NCBI GenBank assembly: GCA_016715105.1
Contig: JADKBO010000059.1
Location: forward strand, 186,001-250,000
DNA: 64,000 nucleotides
Source: Saprospiraceae bacterium
GTDB taxonomy: Bacteria > Bacteroidota > Bacteroidia > Chitinophagales > Saprospiraceae
Direction: 5' to 3'
Shown: one piece after another, positions 47,167 to 55,963 of the stretch
How positions within the stretch are numbered: position 1 is the stretch's first letter
How the letters are laid out: every line of letters begins with the position of its first letter
The notes under the pieces: generated by a model
What the model saw: the letters and a program-made list of their open reading frames with translations, nothing else
What the model was told of the DNA's origin: nothing
Database searches by the model: none
Program-made: the position numbers and the translations under genes

Positions 47167-47809
47167 ATGAAAAAAATTTATTTATTGCTCGCTTTTTTAT
47201 CGGTGACAACCCTCTCCTTTTCTCAAGATATTATAACTCGCACAAATGATGAAATCATCGAATGTAGTATTTTGAAAGTCGATAGTCTGAAAGTTTTTTT
47301 ATGATTGATCGAAATGGAAAAGAAATTTTTACAAGTTTGGAAATGAGCAAAGTCAAAAGCATAAGTTATGAAAATGGTTCTTTGATCAGAAGTGAAAAAT
47401 TATTAACGATGGAAAAGGGCCCAAATAGGTCTTATTTATTTCATCAAGGAGATAAGAACCTTTCCTATAAACAGATGGTTGATGTTGTAAAGTCAAATGA
47501 CGAAGCATACAAGAAATCCGAAAGGCAAATTCAAATACAACGCTGGCAAATGTCTAGGTTTGCAGGTGGCTTTTATGATTGGGTATCCGTTGGGCGCATT
47601 GATAAGAGGTGGAGAGCCAAATTGGGCCTTGGCAGGTGTTGGCGCAGGTTTAGTTGTCGTTTCTATTCCCATTGCAAGTTCTGTAAAAACATGTACAAAC
47701 TGCGGTGGATATTTATAATAGTGATATCAAGGCTACCTCCCACCTTGGGCACAATGAATTGAATTTAGGATTGACCCAAAATGGTGTAGGTTTGAACCTA
47801 AGATTTTAG
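47167..47809 (+). pseudogene. Conserved Bacteroidota exported hypothetical, frame broken
   Basis: The ATG at 47167 encodes a signal peptide (KKIYLLLAFLSVTTLSFSQ) and IITRTNDEIIECSILKVDS, ends at a TGA after a T7 run, and resumes in a second frame (MIDRNGKEIFTSLEMSKVKS) and a third (LQVAFMIGYPLGALIRGG, ALAGVGAGLVVVSIPIASS), closing at 47807-47809 with LGLTQNGVGLNLRF. The order fits a known type of small exported protein with a glycine-rich hydrophobic stretch. Three breaks, one in a homopolymer. Function unknown. Confidence 0.6.
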
Positions 47810-47851
47810 TTGTTTGGTTTAATTGTTTACCGTTTATGTTTTACCAGAATC

Positions 47852-48717
47852 TTAAAAAGTTTCGATCTCAGAAAGAGTTAGTCCAGTTGCATCTGCAATT
47901 TGTTGGTTTGTGAGCAAACCCAATTTTTTAAGATTAATGGCTGCTAGTCTTTTGCCCCTTTTCTCACCAATTGCTTCACCCCTTTTCTCCCCCCGAGCTT
48001 CAGCTCAGCAATCAAAGTTTTTTCAGTGCGAATGGCATCAATGTATTTTTCATAGGCAGCCAATTGCTCAGGAGTATAGTTGCTTTCGTGAGTCAGCTCC
48101 ATTGCTTGGAGTATTTCTTCAGGAAGTGAAATATTTGCTTTTTGCATGTCCATCAATTTGTCCATTTCAGTTAAGTAACGCAACCACAAGATATTAAGTT
48201 TCTTGTCATTTAGGTTTTTCAATTTGTATTTTGGCAACTCTACAAAGATAAGTTCCATGCCATCAATGGTTTTTGTTAAATCATTTTGATTGGTCAATTT
48301 ATAATGATGGTAGGACTCCTCGCTTTCTTTTTCGAATATATCATCAATTAAGGAAAGGGCGAAAACAGTTTTGAGTTTTATGTAATCTTCTGTTTTTTGT
48401 AGTTGTCGCACAAATGTTTTAGAAGCATTAAATAATACACGGTCTTTAAAAGTGTCCACCCAAATCATTTGCATCTCAACTATGAATTGCCGACCAAGCA
48501 AATCTTTGCATCGTACATCCACAATAGAATTTTTAATCAGATGTGGAATATCGGCTACTAATTCGGTTTGCATATACTCAATAGAAGTAATTTCATTTCC
48601 ATCCTCTAAAGGAAGCAAGGCATTGAGGAAAGAAATGGTGATGTTGGGATGCTCTCCAAATACGCGCTTGAAGATTAGGTCATTCTTAGGATCTAGGTAT
48701 CTCATTTTATTTTTCAT
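47852..48717 (-). CDS. Rpn-family PD-(D/E)XK nuclease, frame broken near C-terminus
   Basis: Rpn-type recombination-promoting nuclease/putative transposase protein. The opening MRYLDPKNDLIFKRVFGEHP and the nuclease core IVDVRCKDLLGRQFIVEMQM (Asp and ExQ metal ligands) are canonical. As read the frame ends at 47944, but adding one G in the run of six (plus-strand C-run 47989-47994) restores GEKRGEAIGEKRGKRLAAIN, KLGLLTNQQIADATGLT and an end at 47852, giving 288 residues; that last segment is the usual HTH-like tail of this family. Rpn proteins are often in variable copy number; some act in phage defence or promote recombination. Confidence 0.8.
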
Positions 48718-49054
48718 TTTTCAATAGGTTTTAAAAAATCCAAAAATAAGTCAAAAAATAATTACTTGTTTCAAATTATCCGTAATTAAACGTTTATAAA
48801 CGTTTGATTACGAGTATACTGTATTTTATGGAAGTGCCAAATTGAAAAGTGAAGGCATCTGGTAACTAGCGCACAATAAATTTGCACTTGCTATTGTAAA
48901 GCCTATGCCATCGTTTAGCCGCAGTCTTTTAGTCTGGGGTGTTTTTGATTAAGGATGGATAATCAGCATGTTTATTGATGTTGTCAAAAAAAATTGGTGA
49001 ATATGAATGGATTAAATTCTATGTTTGATTCCAAGATCACCAGATATTATTTAT
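48718..49054. other. Gene-free stretch with a palindrome upstream of the nuclease gene
   Basis: 337 bases without a credible gene. An 18-bp perfect palindrome AAACGTTTATAAACGTTT at 48788-48805 extends to 28 bp with a single mismatch pair (48783-48810). It lies about 70-95 bases upstream of the Rpn-family gene (minus strand) and could be an operator, but this is inference. Nothing else recognisable. Confidence 0.5.
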
Positions 49055-49522
49055 ATGAATAAATTACTTTGGATTTTTTTGGCTTTCGTCTCCGGCGCAT
49101 TTTTACCTATTCAGGCAGGATTAAACTCCCGTTTGGGGAAAAATATTGAAAGTCCGGTTTTTGCCAGTTTTTTCTCTTTTTTGGTTGGCTCCATTGGATT
49201 GGTGATGTATATATTATTAACCAAACAAACCATTTCGATTCCTGGATTGAAAGAAACGCCTTGGCAAGTGTGGTTAGGCGGTTTGCTTGGGGCTTTTTAT
49301 GTGACGGTCATCATACTTGCGTTTCCAAAACTGGGTCCAGGCCTTACTTTCGGACTGGTTGTCGCTGGTCAAATGATATTTTCCATTTTATTGGAGCATT
49401 ATAACATCATGGTAGCCCAGCAAAATCCCATAAATATGATGAAGATTTTGGGCGTAATTTTGGTGGTGGCAGGTGTGGTTATCATTAGAATTATTGACAA
49501 TTCAGTCAAAATAGTTTTGTAA
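49055..49522 (+). CDS. DMT family transporter (DUF606/YdcZ-like)
   Basis: A 155-residue protein from the ATG at 49055 (an earlier in-frame start adds ten residues before the first membrane helix). About five membrane segments are visible, with the family's FVSGAFLPIQAGLNSRLGK opening, LGGLLGAFYVTVIILAFPKLG and FGLVVAGQMIFSILLEHY. Members of this short drug/metabolite-transporter branch work as pairs or homodimers; substrate unknown. It is one of the few intact genes in the 47-51 kb zone. Confidence 0.85.
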   Translation: MNKLLWIFLAFVSGAFLPIQAGLNSRLGKNIESPVFASFFSFLVGSIGLVMYILLTKQTISIPGLKETPWQVWLGGLLGAFYVTVIILAFPKLGPGLTFGLVVAGQMIFSILLEHYNIMVAQQNPINMMKILGVILVVAGVVIIRIIDNSVKIVL

Positions 49523-49657
49523 ATTGTATTCTGCTCAACATCAACTACCATTGGACGGAAAATCTTATTTTAAAGAAAGTTATTAAGATATATAAAAGTC
49601 GATTACATTGCTTTAAAATTCAACTGATGACGTCACTCATTAAATAGATTATTTGAG

Positions 49658-50270
49658 ATGGAAAATATAAGATTTCTTGCTTACCTTTTTACGAAAAAAG
49701 AAAAACCCCTTTTTTTTTTTTTGGTTAACCTTTTTTTTTTGGTTGGGGGTGGGATTTAGCTCAAAAAATATGAATGACGCTTATTCTGGTGGGGTTTGCC
49801 GGAGTAATATCTGTGTCTGGCTTTATTTTTGCTGGCGTCTTGTGCTATTTTTTTTAAGGAAGAAAAAGCCATTTGGTTTTGTTTTTTGGTGGTATGTTGA
49901 TCCATCCCTCTTTCCATCTTTTTAATAAATTATTAGGAATTGGGAAAACATGATGAGGCAAATCCTCTGGGTAAACTGGCTATCGAAGGAACTATATTGA
50001 TGATTGTTTGTATTTCAATGGCTTTTGGTCTTGTCCTTTTCAGAAGACTGAATGGTTTTTCCAGGCCATGATGTTGATCATCGGTAGCAGGTATTTAACC
50101 TTTCAAACATTATATGGAAACAAAGTTTATTGGGTCTTAGGAATTTTGTTGATTTTGCAGGGTTTTCATCATTTTTCCTGCAATTACCCTGTAACCATTT
50201 CTATTTTTATTGGTTGCAATAATAGAATTGATTATTGGCATTTATTTTTTTGAATCATTTAGAAGCAATT
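49658..50270 (+). pseudogene. DUF7010-like membrane protein gene, multiply frame broken
   Basis: The ATG at 49658 encodes MENIRFLAYLFTKKEKP and then enters T-rich runs. In successive frames one reads NMNDAY, VGFAGVISVSGFIFAGVLCYFF, NKLLGIGK, HDEANPLGKLAIEGTILMI, AFGLVLF, MMLIIGSRYLTFQTLYGNKV and YWVLGILLILQG, in the order expected for a small multi-pass membrane protein that I believe corresponds to DUF7010 (family name from memory). At least four shifts are needed. T runs of 14 and 11 bases at 49711-49740 are striking. Confidence 0.55.
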
Positions 50271-50317
50271 ACAAAATATATATCCTTTTAATTTTTTTAA
50301 AACAAACAACACAAACA

Positions 50318-50739
50318 ATGGCCATCAACGTATCTCGCATTAAGATCCAAAGCTGAGAAATCAAAGGTTTGGGAAGTTATTACAGATCCCATTCACATCA
50401 AAGCTTGGCAGTTCAACAGTGACCTTGAAACGACCTGGCAAGTGAATGATCAATAACTTTTAGCACTGCATGGGGTGGAACATTTATAAACAATGGGGGA
50501 CTGTCATTTGCCTATCAACCTTATGAAATGGTCAGATATAGCCTTATTTGCCCTAGACCTGGATTGGAAGACCTTCCTGAAAATTATTTCATTGATGACC
50601 TACTCATTGCAAGTTAGATGGGGGAAACTGGTTGGAAATCCTTCAAGAAGATAATAGGCCCAACGCCATTCAGGAAGATAAGCAAGGTGAAGAAAATCCA
50701 GTATTGATGGCTTTGAAAGTACTGTCAGAAAATTTGTAA
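50318..50739 (+). pseudogene. SRPBCC (AHSA1-like) protein gene, decayed
   Basis: Begins at the ATG at 50318 and, across frames, gives SKVWEVITDPIHIKAWQF, FSTAWGGTF, YEMVRYSLICPRPGLED, ENYFIDD, and LEILQEDNRPNAIQED ending VLMALKVLSENL at a TAA (50737-50739). These are SRPBCC-type blocks in the correct order. It is broken by at least three shifts or stops. A complete relative lies at 40006-40509. Confidence 0.65.
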
Positions 50740-51058
50740 CATTCAGAGAAAACTAGTTTTTCAGCCTTAATTTTGATGAAAGGGTTTAAATTTTAAGCAG
50801 AACTAATTTAGAAAATATCATTTTTCTGAATGGCATCTAAGCTATTAGACAATATCTTAGGTTAGATTTTTATTGAACATTTTAAAGCCCATTTACCTTA
50901 TTATTGCAATGTCGGTAAAGTGTTCCCTCATTTAAGCCTGTGTTTTTTGGCAGAAAGTAGATGCAAGGCTCACATTTTAAATTAAGTTATCATTCAATCT
51001 CACTTCGCTAGTTTGTCAGGAGGTCTGGAAGAATGGTGGGAATAACAAATAAATTAAT
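50740..51058. other. Gene-free stretch
   Basis: 319 bases of AT-rich DNA between the SRPBCC remnant and the DUF2254 gene. I see no credible gene, RNA or repeat in it. Confidence 0.5.
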
Positions 51059-52371
51059 TTGAAAAAGATTATTTATCACATACAAATCATAAGATCAAGT
51101 TTCTGGTTTGTCCCATTGATCATTATGATAGGTGGTATTATTCTGGCAGTTAGCTTTTTGTATTTAGATGCCTATAGCCAGTTGAAACCTTCCGGACTTT
51201 TACAATATGTATTTACCGAAAGTGCAGATTCAGCACGCACGATATTGTCAGTGATAGGAGGTGCTATGATAGGAATTGCAGGAACCGTTTTTTCTATAAC
51301 ACTTTGGTTGTACTGACGCTGGCATCTTCACAGTTTGGTCCCAGATTACTACGGAATTTCATGTACAACAGACTCAATCAAATTGTATTGGGCATGTACG
51401 TTTCGACCTATATTTATTGTTTAATAGTGCTCAATGCGGTAAAAGGAAACGATAATTTCTCATTTGTTCCTTCCATTTCTATTCTGATGGCCATAATCCT
51501 GGCAATCGTCTGCATCATATTTCTCATATTTTTCATCCACCAGGTAAGTATGAGTATTCAACCGAGTTATGTTATAAATTCCATCAGAAGTGAATTGGAT
51601 AAAAATATCAAAGAAACTTTTTCCAACCAAAACTCAAAAGTTCAAGTTAACATTGATGAAATTATACCGGAAATTGAGCAAAATCTGAAAGTAAGGATTT
51701 CGGTAACCAATATTCAAGATGGTTATTTGCAATACATTGATTTTTCTCCCTTGCTGTCTATCGCAAAAGAAAATAATTTACTCATCAAAATAAAAATAAA
51801 ACCAGGTACCTATTTGGTTAAAGGCGCATTGCTGGCTGAAATATCTTCGGCTGGTCCCTCTGAAGAAAAAATGATCAGTAAAATACAATCATCATTTGTC
51901 ACTGCACACATCAAAACAACTTTTCAAGATGCTGAATTTGCCATTGATCAAATAGTTGAAATTGCATGCAAAGCGCTTTCACCTGGCATCAATGATCCTT
52001 TTACAGCAATCACTTGTATAGATAATCTTTCTGCAATTATGTGTGATTTGGCGCAAAGGCAATTTCCTGAAAAGTATTTTCTGGATGACGAGGATAAATT
52101 GCGAATCATTACTCACCCGCTGCATTTCCCAGGCTTGATCGACGCTGCATTTAATCAAATAAGACAATATGGTGCAAGTAGTCCTTCTGTTCTGATAAGA
52201 TTGATGGAAGTCCTGAATACAATCCATCAATTCTGTAGAACAGACGAACAAAGGCAATCTGTTAAATTTCATTTATTGAAAGTGCTTGAATCTGGGAAAT
52301 GTACATTTAGTATAGAAGAAGATATTACAGACTTAAAGGAACGCTACTACGGATTATCATCATTAAATTAA
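51059..52371 (+). CDS. DUF2254 family membrane protein, frame broken
   Basis: Two frames (51059-51316 and 51304-52371) form one ~437-residue protein. The first starts at a TTG (51059) and covers two membrane segments (FWFVPLIIMIGGIILAVSFL and SVIGGAMIGIAGTVFSITL). The second has VVLTLASSQFGPRLLRNFMY, two more membrane segments, and the soluble C-terminal region (LSPGINDPFTAITCIDNLS) characteristic of DUF2254. A one- or two-base indel at about 51303 breaks it. No function is known for the family. It is followed after 14 bases by an mscS-type gene on the same strand, a plausible membrane operon. Confidence 0.85.
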
Positions 52372-52385
52372 AACTTGGAATAGCC

Positions 52386-53282
52386 ATGGAAATAGGTTCA
52401 ATATTTCAAAAGATTAAATCCTCTTTTATTGACAACTTCAATTCTTTTTTGGAGCAAGTACCAAATATTGTAGGAGCTATAGTCATTATCGTACTCGGAT
52501 TCTTGATAGCCAATTTTTTGACAGATCTTTTCAGGAGGACAGTATCCAAAAAAGTGTCTGACCCTTTGATGACCAATTTTTTGAGTCGTACCGTAAAACT
52601 TGCCATGGCAGTTTTGGTAATCTTATTTGCACTTAAAACTTTGGGCTTGGGCACAATCGCCAATGCTTTGCTGACCGGAGCGGGTGCTTCAGCCATCATC
52701 ATTGGTTTTGCATTTAGAGATATTGGAGAAAATTTTATTTCTGGAGTCATTTTGGCATTCAATAGACCATTCAAAATAAATGATACCATACAGATTGGAG
52801 ACATTTTTGGTAAGGTAAAAAATATGGAATTTCGGTATACAAAATTAAAAACATTTGATGGGCGAGACGTTTACATCCCAAACAGTGATGTGATCAAAAA
52901 AGCGGTTTTCAATTATACAGAAGATGGATATTTCAGACTTGAATTTGTAGTTGGAGTTGCATACGAAGAAGTAATTGAAGACGTTGAGCAAGTCATCTTA
53001 CATGCAGTAAGCGGAGTTCCAGGAGTAATAGAAGATAAAGAACACGAAACTTTTGTTGTCGCCGACGAGTTGGCAACCAGCACCGTAAATCTGAAAGTAT
53101 ATTTTTGGGTTGAGACACTGGAATATAGAAAACAAGCTGCCAAAATAAGGAGTGATGTAGTTTCAAAAGTGAAAGATGCCATTGTTAAAAATGGTATGAG
53201 TATGCCAGCAGATATTCAGGAAATAAAACTGTATGGGAGTCAAACATCAATACCGGTTGTGATTAAACAAGAAAATGAATAA
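52386..53282 (+). CDS. Small-conductance mechanosensitive channel (MscS family)
   Basis: A 298-residue protein with three N-terminal membrane segments (about 28-48, 68-88, 92-115). The pore helix region GAGASAIIIGFAFRDIGENFISG, the beta-domain element INDTIQIGDIFGKVKNMEFRYTKLKTFDGRDVYIPNS and the alpha-beta C-terminal domain are complete. MscS channels release osmolytes on hypo-osmotic shock. It follows the DUF2254 gene by 14 bases. Confidence 0.94.
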   Translation: MEIGSIFQKIKSSFIDNFNSFLEQVPNIVGAIVIIVLGFLIANFLTDLFRRTVSKKVSDPLMTNFLSRTVKLAMAVLVILFALKTLGLGTIANALLTGAGASAIIIGFAFRDIGENFISGVILAFNRPFKINDTIQIGDIFGKVKNMEFRYTKLKTFDGRDVYIPNSDVIKKAVFNYTEDGYFRLEFVVGVAYEEVIEDVEQVILHAVSGVPGVIEDKEHETFVVADELATSTVNLKVYFWVETLEYRKQAAKIRSDVVSKVKDAIVKNGMSMPADIQEIKLYGSQTSIPVVIKQENE

Positions 53283-53441
53283 TTTCTCATGTTCATTCAA
53301 TAGCCATATATTTGAAGTTCAAGGGGTTAGTTTGGTGACATTTATGGAACTTTCTTCTTTGGTCTTTCGTCTCTTGTCCAGAGAATTATCTAAAATTACT
53401 CCTGTGTCATTGTTACATATGTCCATAAATATTTCGAAATT

Positions 53442-54623
53442 ATGAAAATAGTACTGCTTGTTTTGAGTTTCTTCTTGATTAACATAAGGTGTTCAACTCA
53501 AATCATAACTGGTGCCGATCAAACAGACAAATATCTTCCATTACTAAAGGGAAAAAGGATCGCAATTATGGCGAACCCAACATCCATTATTGGTCAAAAA
53601 CATTTGGTAGATAGTTTACAAAATTTGGGAGTCAACATCGTGAAAGTCTTTGGCCCCGAACATGGATTTCGAGGTAATGCAAGTGCTGGCACACATGTAA
53701 AAGATGAAATTGATCAAACCACCAAGATTCCCATTATCTCTCTTTATGGAGCTAAAAACAAACCCAGTAAAGCAGATCTGGCTGATGTTGATATTTTGCT
53801 TTACGACCTTCAAGACGTGGGCGTGCGTTTTTATACCAATATCAATGCGCTGGTAAGATTGATGGAGTCATGCGTGGAAAGTGGAAAGGGAATGATTATT
53901 TTGGACAGACCAAATCCCAACGCCTACTTAATTGATGGTCCTATTTTAGATATGAAATATCAATCAGGCATTGGTAGATTTCCTTTGCCCATGTCACATG
54001 GACTTACTGTTGGGGAGTTTGCCCAAATGGCCAATGGACAAGGTTGGTTGGCTGGTGGTGCAAAATGTAAAATCACCATCATTCCTGTCGCCAATTATAA
54101 CCATGAAATGGAGTATGAATTGCCCGTTGCACCCTCACCAAATCTCAATACACCTCAATCTATTTTATTATACCCTTCTACTTGTATGTTTGAAGGCACT
54201 TATCTGAATCATGGAAGGGGGACCTATTTTCCGTTTACCGTTTTGGGGAGTCCCGAATTAAAAGGAAAATATACATTTAGTTTTACTCCCACTTCTATCA
54301 AGGGAATGGCAGAAACGCCACTTTTTATGAATCAAATTTGTTATGGATTGGATTTGCGTAATTATGACATAACACAATTGCGCAAAAGCAAAAAAATCAA
54401 TATCCAATGGATCATGGAGTTATATAAAGCCCACCCAAATAAGGAAAAGTTTTTCGACTCTAGTCTAAGCAAGGAAATGGGCACCATAGAAAGGCTGATC
54501 GGATCTGGTCTTTTCCGTCAACAAATCATTGATGGCACGTCAGAAGCGGAGATCAGAAAAAGCTGGGAGCCAGGATTGAGTGAATATAAAAAAATGAGGC
54601 TTCAATATTTGTTGTATCCATAA
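53442..54623 (+). CDS. DUF1343 family protein, NamZ-like exo-beta-N-acetylmuramidase
   Basis: A 393-residue exported protein (signal peptide IVLLVLSFFLINIRCSTQ). Family blocks: ANPTSIIGQKHLVDSL, VFGPEHGFRGNASAG, LLYDLQDVGVRFYT, DRPNPNAYLIDGPIL and PLPMSHGLTVGEFAQM, then SPNLNTPQSILLYPSTCMFEG. The family's founder NamZ removes MurNAc from the ends of peptidoglycan chains, so a cell-wall recycling role is likely. Length matches. It is monocistronic in appearance. Confidence 0.88.
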   Translation: MKIVLLVLSFFLINIRCSTQIITGADQTDKYLPLLKGKRIAIMANPTSIIGQKHLVDSLQNLGVNIVKVFGPEHGFRGNASAGTHVKDEIDQTTKIPIISLYGAKNKPSKADLADVDILLYDLQDVGVRFYTNINALVRLMESCVESGKGMIILDRPNPNAYLIDGPILDMKYQSGIGRFPLPMSHGLTVGEFAQMANGQGWLAGGAKCKITIIPVANYNHEMEYELPVAPSPNLNTPQSILLYPSTCMFEGTYLNHGRGTYFPFTVLGSPELKGKYTFSFTPTSIKGMAETPLFMNQICYGLDLRNYDITQLRKSKKINIQWIMELYKAHPNKEKFFDSSLSKEMGTIERLIGSGLFRQQIIDGTSEAEIRKSWEPGLSEYKKMRLQYLLYP

Positions 54624-54770
54624 TCAGATAATTGCAGTACCCGACTTAAGATATTTTAGACTTGGTTTAGACAGTTATAAGTTTAATATTTGCTTAAATA
54701 GCCGGTTGGTTTGTAATATTTTGCTGCTTAAAACAGTTTTACAGCCAAGAACTTTTATCAATTATACAAT

Positions 54771-55649
54771 ATGTCAAGAATTTCATTGTTCCTCTTTATG
54801 CTTCTGTCAGGAGCTATCTCAGCACAAAACTTCGGAAAAGAGGATTTATTTTTTTATGCAGATGCAATGGTCAATGCCTCCGATGCAGCCAATAGAGAGC
54901 GAGCTGGAGTTGCTTTTTCTGAAAAGTTTGAAACATGGATCAATCAATCAGGTTCTTTTACACAGTCATTGGATGATATCAAATGGATTTCTGTAAAAGC
55001 TCCTGCCGACAAAAGTTTCCGATTGATAACCTGGCAAGTCAAGGGTAAAATGGATAAGTTTGATCACAGAGGCTTGATCCAAAAAAAGGATGGTACAATT
55101 ATCAAACTAGCGGACCAAATGCCAAAAGATATGGATGCGCAATATGAGGTTGCAGAAGCTGACAATTGGTATGGTGCTGTATACTATGGTATAGAGAAAG
55201 TTGATGATTATTATTTGTTGTTTGGGTTTAATGGTGGCAATGGCAAAGAGTACACCAAGTTGGTAGATGTTTTATGGTTTGATAACCAAGGACATCCCAA
55301 GTTTGGAAAGGAAATTTTCCGTTTTGACACCAACAACCCGAGGCCTGACATGAAGTCTCGGATTTTGGTTGGCTACACACCTACTGCAAATGTAAGTTGT
55401 AGATACGATGAAGAAAGTAAAATGATCATGCACGACTACACAGTGGATAGATTGTTGGGTCTCCAAGGCAATGAATCAGGTAAAATTCCGGATGGCACCT
55501 ACGTCGCATATAAATATGAAAACTCCATTTGGCAAAGGATTGACAAGTTGGAAAATACTCAAGTAGATTTGAAGTCACCGGATTATAATACCAAAAGAGA
55601 CAATTCAAAATCTGACATTTTGGGTCGGCCTGCAAGGTCTAAAAATTAA
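54771..55649 (+). CDS. Exported conserved Bacteroidota hypothetical
   Basis: A 292-residue protein with a signal peptide (ISLFLFMLLSGAISAQ). The body has no domain I can name: KFETWINQSGSFTQSLDDIK, GAVYYGIEKVDDYYLLFGFN and MIMHDYTVDRLLGLQGN are notable blocks, with a lysine-rich end (SKSDILGRPARSKN). It resembles unannotated periplasmic proteins found across the phylum. Function unknown. The next genes (parC onward) are separated by 314 bases of repeat DNA. Confidence 0.75.
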   Translation: MSRISLFLFMLLSGAISAQNFGKEDLFFYADAMVNASDAANRERAGVAFSEKFETWINQSGSFTQSLDDIKWISVKAPADKSFRLITWQVKGKMDKFDHRGLIQKKDGTIIKLADQMPKDMDAQYEVAEADNWYGAVYYGIEKVDDYYLLFGFNGGNGKEYTKLVDVLWFDNQGHPKFGKEIFRFDTNNPRPDMKSRILVGYTPTANVSCRYDEESKMIMHDYTVDRLLGLQGNESGKIPDGTYVAYKYENSIWQRIDKLENTQVDLKSPDYNTKRDNSKSDILGRPARSKN

Positions 55650-55963
55650 AAACTGGATCTAGACAATTCCATGCTTGCGCATGGAGCAATGTTTCTACAT
55701 GATGTAAGATCGCAATGGGCAATAAATCCAATCACTTCCGAAAGTTATTAACAAACTTCAGACTACAGGTCAAAGGGCGTCAACATATGATTTGAGACCT
55801 CAGATCCCACCAGAGCTGATTGCTGAAAGCTGACCACTGAAAGCTCATTTCACACGCATATCGCAACTCGTGACTCGATGCTAAATGCTCGCTATGCAAA
55901 ACACAGACTGATGGAAAATATATATAAATATTCCTTATATTTGCACGTTAAAGTAAGGCAACA
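55650..55963. other. Gene-free stretch with recurring repeat modules
   Basis: 314 bases. At 55813-55846 lies an AGCTGATTGCTGAAAGCTGA module and at 55861-55892 a CAACTCGTGACTCGATGC module; both recur at 62359-62474, and the first also at 451-490. A TATATTTG box at 55936-55943 precedes parC. Confidence 0.6.
55936..55943 (+). promoter_or_regulatory. Candidate -7 box for parC
   Basis: TATATTTG, a match to the phylum's TAnnTTTG element, 20 bases before the ATG. No clear TTTG lies about 20 bases upstream, so the match is partial. Confidence 0.4.

Noticed and set aside
54706..54996. Open frame of 96 codons
   Set aside because: It overlaps the start of the exported protein at 54771 in another frame and lacks any recognisable domain.
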